From the NCBI GenBank assembly GCA_944323755.1, contig CALUTR010000003.1, forward strand, positions 1 through 64,000: a stretch of 64,000 nt of DNA. Direction: 5' to 3'. Origin of the DNA: an uncultured Helicobacteraceae bacterium. GTDB taxonomy: Bacteria; Campylobacterota; Campylobacteria; Campylobacterales; Helicobacteraceae. Both the position numbers and the translations under genes were made by a program. The notes under the pieces are model-generated. The model was not told the DNA's origin. It made no database searches and saw nothing but the letters and a program-made list of their open reading frames with translations. Position 1 is the stretch's first letter. Each line of letters opens with the position of its first letter. Below, one piece after another: positions 59,493 to 64,000 of the stretch.

Positions 59493-60225
59493 CTACCTTT
59501 ATAAAATGCAAGTCGTCTAATTTATGGTAATTTAATTTAGTTTCATAGAGTTGTTCTAAATCATTTAGTGTGATATTGGTTTTATGTTTGTTAAATAGGA
59601 TTTTTTTATCTTTTAATGCAATGATATTTGTCGCATAATCAAGTGCTAAACTCGGATCGTGGATATTTATAATGATCGTTTTATTTAGTGATGTGATTAT
59701 ATCAAGTAGTAATTTTTGATTTTTAATATCAAGATATGCTATTGGTTCATCAAGTAGCATAATTTTGCTATTTTGCACTATACATCTTGCTAGCAATACT
59801 AAAGCTTTTTGACCGCCACTTAGTGATTGTATATATTGATTTGAAAGATGATTTATATTTAGCATTTCAAGTGCATTATATATGATTTGTTTATTTATTT
59901 TATCAAAGATTCTCCTATGCGGTTCAAGCCCCATTGCAACAATATCAAACACAGAATAATCAAATGGCGTATCAAGTATTTGCGGCATATATGATATTAG
60001 CTTTGCTTTTTGTTTGATACTTAGATTTTTAATGTTTTGGTTGTTTATTAATATTTCTCCAGCAGTTGGCTTTATCAATCCAAGTATTGCTTTAAATAGT
60101 GTGGTTTTACCTGCGCCATTTGATCCTAGAATAGCATTGATATTAGAATCTTTAAAATCAAGATCGATATGATTTAGTGTATTTTTGTTTCCATAATTTA
60201 TACTTAGATTTTTAATGCTTAGCAT
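59485..60225 (-). CDS. FecE/BtuD-type ABC transporter ATP-binding protein
   Basis: The 246-residue ATPase has Walker A GSNGAGKTT (34-42), signature LSGGQKALV, Walker B IMLLDEPIAYLD and an H-loop His. It belongs to the iron-chelate/cobalamin importer subfamily. It overlaps the permease gene by 14 bases. It is the last gene of receptor-binding protein-permease-ATPase. Confidence 0.88.
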   Translation of the reverse strand: MLSIKNLSINYGNKNTLNHIDLDFKDSNINAILGSNGAGKTTLFKAILGLIKPTAGEILINNQNIKNLSIKQKAKLISYMPQILDTPFDYSVFDIVAMGLEPHRRIFDKINKQIIYNALEMLNINHLSNQYIQSLSGGQKALVLLARCIVQNSKIMLLDEPIAYLDIKNQKLLLDIITSLNKTIIINIHDPSLALDYATNIIALKDKKILFNKHKTNITLNDLEQLYETKLNYHKLDDLHFIKVAK

Positions 60226-61219
60226 TTATATGCCTATAAAGAAGTATTATAAAAAATGGTGCAAATATAATCGCATTTATCGCACCAAGTGGCAAATCAA
60301 ATGTGCTAATACCCCTTGCAATTCCATCACTTAGTAATAACAAGCTAGCACCGATTGCTAATGAGCTAGGTAATAAAATCTTCATATTGCTCCCAACTAG
60401 AAATCGTGCAATATGTGGAACAATAAGTCCAATCCAGCCTATTGTCCCACTTGCACTTACACATAGCGCGCAAATAAAGCTAATTAGCAGCATACTTATT
60501 GATTTTATTAATGTGATATTTACTCCAAGTGATATAGCTTCACTATCTTGAAGGCTTAAGATGTTGATCTTTGAGTGTAATAAAAACAATGATCCAAATG
60601 TTATAATAAACCCAATAGCAAGAATGATAACATCGTTATATTCAATCAAACCTAAGCTACCAAATAGCCATATTGTTATGCTTTGGGATTCTTCTGCTGG
60701 CACAAAGAATTGAATAAGGCTAGTAATCGCGCTTAAAAATGCACTAATAACAACGCCTGCTAAGATTAAAGATATATTATTTGTTATTCTTCCAATGATT
60801 AATATAAGCATAGCACTAAAAAATGCACCACAAAATGCAAGTATTGATAGATTGATTGATGGAAAGATTCCTATTGACATAGCACACCCAAGTGCAGCTC
60901 CACTTGAAATACCAAGTAAGAATGGATCAATTAACGGATTTTTAAAAATACTTTGCATTACTGCGCCACAGCCTGATAAACTCGCTCCAATGAGTATAGC
61001 TCCAAAGATTCTAGGCAATCTTGTATCAAGTATTATGTATCCTTCATTGCTTATATCTGTACCATAAAAAATATGATTATAGAATTCATATATTATTTGT
61101 TGTAAATTCACTTCTATGGCGCCAATATCAAGCATTAAAATGCTACATATTATTGGTGAAATAAAAATGATGATTATATTAATTTTATGCATCAAGTTTT
61201 TATTACTCATCAATACCAA
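60212..61219 (-). CDS. FecCD/BtuC-family ABC transporter permease
   Basis: The 335-residue protein has about ten membrane segments and the family motif RLPRIFGAILIGASLSGCGAVMQSIFKNPLIDPFLLG... at the N-terminal third, and GTIGWIGLIVPHIARFLVG near 260. These are hallmarks of siderophore, haem and vitamin B12 importers. It overlaps the binding-protein gene by 17 bases. The substrate is not determined by these motifs. Confidence 0.9.
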   Translation of the reverse strand: MVLMSNKNLMHKINIIIIFISPIICSILMLDIGAIEVNLQQIIYEFYNHIFYGTDISNEGYIILDTRLPRIFGAILIGASLSGCGAVMQSIFKNPLIDPFLLGISSGAALGCAMSIGIFPSINLSILAFCGAFFSAMLILIIGRITNNISLILAGVVISAFLSAITSLIQFFVPAEESQSITIWLFGSLGLIEYNDVIILAIGFIITFGSLFLLHSKINILSLQDSEAISLGVNITLIKSISMLLISFICALCVSASGTIGWIGLIVPHIARFLVGSNMKILLPSSLAIGASLLLLSDGIARGISTFDLPLGAINAIIFAPFFIILLYRHINAKH

Positions 61220-62138
61220 ATAGTTCCTTGTTGAAATCCCTTATTGTATTACTCACATTTATATCATTGTATAAATCATCATATGCAAGACTTGCACCAA
61301 GTAGTGCAGTTTCTAAGATTCTAGGACCCCAGTTATCCCATAGGGGCATTTTATATACAGCTTTATTTTGTATCGCTTTTATTGTTCTTAGTTTTTTGTT
61401 ATTTAAAATATCATTTACGCTAAATTTCGCAGCACCCCATATAAATATAATATCTGGATTGAGTTTTATGATATGCTCAATGCTAACTTGTGCAGAATCT
61501 GTATTGATATTTTTCCCTAGATTTTCTACCCCTATTAAATCAAGCATATCAGCTATCATTCCAACGCCACCAGATATATCATTTGGTCTGCTCCATAAAT
61601 ATATCGCTGTTTTTTTATGCTCTATTGTTTGTGTTTTACTTTGTAGAAGATTTATTATTTCATAGCCTTTTTGCATTTTTTTATTAAACAGCTCTTCCTT
61701 TCCAAGCGCTTTTGCTATGGTTTGCATATCTTGTATAAGCGAACTTATGTTGTTTGGATAAAATGCAATGATATTTATTCCATTATTTTTAATGAAATTG
61801 ATTTCTTCTTTTTTGCCAGCCCATACTATGACTATATCTGGATTTAATTTTTTTAATACTTCAATATTTAGATTTGATCCATTACCACCACCTACTTTTG
61901 GTATTTTATCTATATTTGGATTGGATTTTCTAAGAAGTGGTGTATTGTATATGTGTTGGCTTAGTCCTACGGCATCATTCCAAATATCAAGCATAGCCAC
62001 CATTTCACAAAAACTCAAAAATATGTGTTTTTTTGCGGGTTTTTCTAGGATTGTTTGATTGTTTAGAAAATCAGTGATAATAATCTTGGAATCCCCAAAT
62101 AGAAATAGCGGAAGCAGTGTTAGCAATATTTTTTTCAT
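61203..62138 (-). CDS. FecB/BtuF-type periplasmic substrate-binding protein
   Basis: The 311-residue protein has a Sec signal (1-16, LLPLFLFGDS) and no lipobox Cys. The two-lobed class III binding pattern is present: VGGGNGSNLNIEVLKKLNPDIVIVW and the second lobe with SIEHIIKLNPDIIFIWG. It could carry an iron chelate, haem, cobalamin or nickel/cobalt chelate. It lies between the receptor gene (19 bases) and the permease gene, so the four genes form one uptake operon. Confidence 0.85.
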   Translation of the reverse strand: MKKILLTLLPLFLFGDSKIIITDFLNNQTILEKPAKKHIFLSFCEMVAMLDIWNDAVGLSQHIYNTPLLRKSNPNIDKIPKVGGGNGSNLNIEVLKKLNPDIVIVWAGKKEEINFIKNNGINIIAFYPNNISSLIQDMQTIAKALGKEELFNKKMQKGYEIINLLQSKTQTIEHKKTAIYLWSRPNDISGGVGMIADMLDLIGVENLGKNINTDSAQVSIEHIIKLNPDIIFIWGAAKFSVNDILNNKKLRTIKAIQNKAVYKMPLWDNWGPRILETALLGASLAYDDLYNDINVSNTIRDFNKELFGIDE

Positions 62139-62157
62139 TATTAGCCTTTAGTTTGTT

Positions 62158-63999
62158 TTATATATTATAATTAAAACTAAGGAAAAATGCTCTACCTGGT
62201 GCTTTGTAATACGAATAATATCGTTGATTGAATAGATTTGTTATATCAAGATTAAGACTAAAATCGCTATTAAGATGCATTCCAACTCTTAGATCAAATA
62301 TCGAATAAGAATCAATAGCGCCATATACATTTTTGATCGTATCTGAATTATCCGCATTCCTGTATGCTTTGCTTGCAAACTCATATCCTAAGCTTGTATA
62401 TATTATTGAATCTTGTGAAAATAGATTCTTATATTCATAATACAATCCTATGTATGCTTTATGCTCTGGGATTGTTGGTAGCTTCTTTCCTATGCTGCTT
62501 GGATTTAGGCTGTTTTTTAACATTTTTGAATCACTCCAAGTATATGCAATGTTAAATGTTATGTTATAAAATAATGTTTCTTTGTATGATATTTCTACGC
62601 CTTGTATTCTAGCGCTACCAGCATTTTGATAACTATTTGTAGTATTGTCTTGGTATATTGCATTGCTTAAATATGTGTAAAAATAAAATATTTTAATTGG
62701 ATTGTTTATTAGATCTTGCTCTATTCCTATATCAAAGCTTGTTGCATTTTCTGGCTTTAAATTAGGATTTCCAAGAATTGCTGTGCCATCATTTAGTATA
62801 TGTGTTGAGAACATTTGTTTTAAAGTTGGCACTCTAAAGGCTTGTCCAATTGAAGCTTTTAGCAGTGTTCCATTAAATGGAATATAGTTTATGGATAGCT
62901 TTGGTGAAAATGTAAATTTCTTATTACCTCTTGTTGGTAGGCTTAATCCATTGGTATCAATATTGTAGTAATTGTCGCCAATCCAGTAATCAACCCTACC
63001 ACCAATAGAGATTATCAATGAATGATTAAAAAATCTCATCGTTAAATCACCAAATGCACCGATAAAGTTAGAAACTCCACCACTTTTCCCTGCAAATGAT
63101 AATTTTTGACTATTTAGATTCTGCCAATTTGCAACATTAGCATTACTTATATCCATTGAGAGCATTTTGTAATCTGCCCCAAGCAATATGCTAAAAGCTT
63201 TATCAATTTGTATAGAATAAAATAAGTCAATAGCATTTTTTTGATGTCTTGTGTTTGTTTGTTTTGCGCTACCACCACTTGGTGTTGCATCTGCATTTGG
63301 TCCATTGTATGTATCAAATCCATCAAGCCTAGATATATTGAATTCTAGTGTTGAATTAGAAAAATAATGTTTATACTCAATTGCCTCTATGAATTGATTA
63401 TAATCTTCAACACCCATTCCACCTACATATGAATATGGTATATTGCCAGAGATTCCACCTGTGTTTGGCTTACCTATTGCATCTCCATAGTATGGATTCC
63501 CATCTTTATTAAGCAATGTTTGTTGATCTGTGTGCTTGTAATGAAAATTAGAGTAATGAAACAAGGCGCTTAATTCACCATTATCACCGATGTCTAATTG
63601 ACTTTTTAATCTAAAATCATGCGTTCCAAACGCCTGTCTTCCCATATCGCCAACTATATATCTTGTTTCGCCTGTATTTGACATACTTGGCATGTATCCA
63701 TTTACTCCATTTTGCATTGTTGCGCTCCACGCATCATCTGCTGCATAGCCCTTTGAAGTGCTAAACCCATAACTAGCTTTAATTTTAAAGCGTTGATTAA
63801 AATATGAATCACCAATTGAGAAAAACCCACGCACTAGATTTTGTGGTGCATTTTTGTCTTGCATTGGATTTCCATAACCAATGCTTGCTTTTATCGTTAG
63901 TTCATCATACATTTGTGTTATGAAATTTACAACGCCACCAAGCGCACCATTACCATAAATATTTGAAAAAGGTCCCCGCACAACCTCAACTCTATCTAA
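62158..63999 (-). CDS. TonB-dependent outer membrane receptor (5' part outside the window)
   Basis: The visible 614 codons begin in the plug domain (LDRVEVVRGPFSNIYGNGALGGVVNF), so the signal peptide, TonB box and first plug part lie beyond base 64000. The beta-barrel follows, with the LKPENATSFDIGIEQ and ITNLFNQRYY segments usual near the C-terminus, and a final aromatic-rich strand (FFLSFNYNI) for BAM recognition. Layout resembles small-ligand receptors of the BtuB/Cir/FecA group. The ligand is unknown. It is likely powered by tonB-exbD-exbB at 13264-14725. Confidence 0.9.
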   Translation of the reverse strand, partial: LDRVEVVRGPFSNIYGNGALGGVVNFITQMYDELTIKASIGYGNPMQDKNAPQNLVRGFFSIGDSYFNQRFKIKASYGFSTSKGYAADDAWSATMQNGVNGYMPSMSNTGETRYIVGDMGRQAFGTHDFRLKSQLDIGDNGELSALFHYSNFHYKHTDQQTLLNKDGNPYYGDAIGKPNTGGISGNIPYSYVGGMGVEDYNQFIEAIEYKHYFSNSTLEFNISRLDGFDTYNGPNADATPSGGSAKQTNTRHQKNAIDLFYSIQIDKAFSILLGADYKMLSMDISNANVANWQNLNSQKLSFAGKSGGVSNFIGAFGDLTMRFFNHSLIISIGGRVDYWIGDNYYNIDTNGLSLPTRGNKKFTFSPKLSINYIPFNGTLLKASIGQAFRVPTLKQMFSTHILNDGTAILGNPNLKPENATSFDIGIEQDLINNPIKIFYFYTYLSNAIYQDNTTNSYQNAGSARIQGVEISYKETLFYNITFNIAYTWSDSKMLKNSLNPSSIGKKLPTIPEHKAYIGLYYEYKNLFSQDSIIYTSLGYEFASKAYRNADNSDTIKNVYGAIDSYSIFDLRVGMHLNSDFSLNLDITNLFNQRYYSYYKAPGRAFFLSFNYNI

Positions 64000-64000
64000 A

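Overview
The window is an AT-rich chromosomal segment from an epsilonproteobacterium (Campylobacterota), most likely Helicobacteraceae. The evidence is its gene content and order. Several blocks follow Helicobacter pylori neighbourhoods as I recall them: the OMP-adaptor-RND efflux operon (hefABC order); U32 peptidase-cheZ-prfB; ppiD/surA-like-ftsA-ftsZ divergent from bioA; pyrH-rpoZ-spoT-tyrS-nitronate monooxygenase-amidase; speE-like-coaE; and YrdC-like-carB. It also has genes that H. pylori lacks or that are more typical of Campylobacter and enterohepatic Helicobacter: purL, argF, type II NADH dehydrogenase, MsrP and prepilin-type proteins. I saw no IS element, prophage, CRISPR array, tRNA or rRNA. 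The window is gene-dense with short intergenic gaps. The only gap above 300 bases (56710-57086) holds an SRP (4.5S) RNA gene.

Layout. 1-122: 5' end of a pilin-like gene cut by the window edge. 245-3155 (minus): molybdenum-cofactor cluster mogA-mobB-moaE-moaD-moeA. 3235-7162 (plus): purL, a transglutaminase-like secreted protein and moaC. 7329-13258 (plus): RND efflux operon plus a tRNA-modifying methyltransferase. 13264-14725 (minus): tonB-exbD-exbB. 15004-20398 (plus): htpG, a DsbC-like protein and clpB. 20402-22211 (minus): SIMPL-like protein and a membrane phosphoesterase. 22297-30681 (plus): NlpC/P60 lipoprotein, znuA-znuC, mqo, argF, a small conserved protein, hemN and a GlpC-like Fe-S protein. 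30862-32843 (minus): U32 peptidase and cheZ. 33020-34662 (plus): PAP2 phosphatase, znuB and a small membrane protein. Then msrP (minus), prfB (plus), a complete pilin-like gene, an SGNH esterase, ftsZ, ftsA and a PpiD-like protein (all minus). 42228-51073 (plus): bioA, then the seven-gene run pyrH to a polytopic membrane protein. 51060-56709 (minus): dapF to carB. 56840-59492 (plus): SRP RNA, ndh, a shortened SpeE-like protein and coaE. 59485-64000 (minus): a FecBCDE/BtuCD-type uptake operon with a TonB-dependent receptor cut by the right edge.

How genes work together. MoaC, MoaD, MoaE, MogA, MoeA and MobB supply molybdenum cofactor, and MsrP (34670-35605) is a local client. TonB-ExbB-ExbD would energise the TonB-dependent receptor at the right end, which feeds the ABC importer beside it. 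ZnuA, ZnuC and the detached ZnuB form one zinc importer. HtpG and ClpB each have an upstream element resembling the HAIR operator of the HspR heat-shock repressor, suggesting a shared heat-shock regulon.

Most noteworthy. (1) Two pilin-like genes about 37 kb apart share an almost identical 5' coding region (121/122 bases) and an almost identical 56-base upstream block with a ten-base A/T homopolymer beside a TATAAT box, but have different 5' leaders. (2) A transglutaminase-like protein has a prepilin-like N-terminus. (3) The heptamer AGATTCT/AGAATCT occurs roughly a hundred times in the window, far more than base composition predicts, including a head-to-head palindrome and terminator stems or loops. 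(4) A SpeE homologue lacks the whole N-terminal domain.
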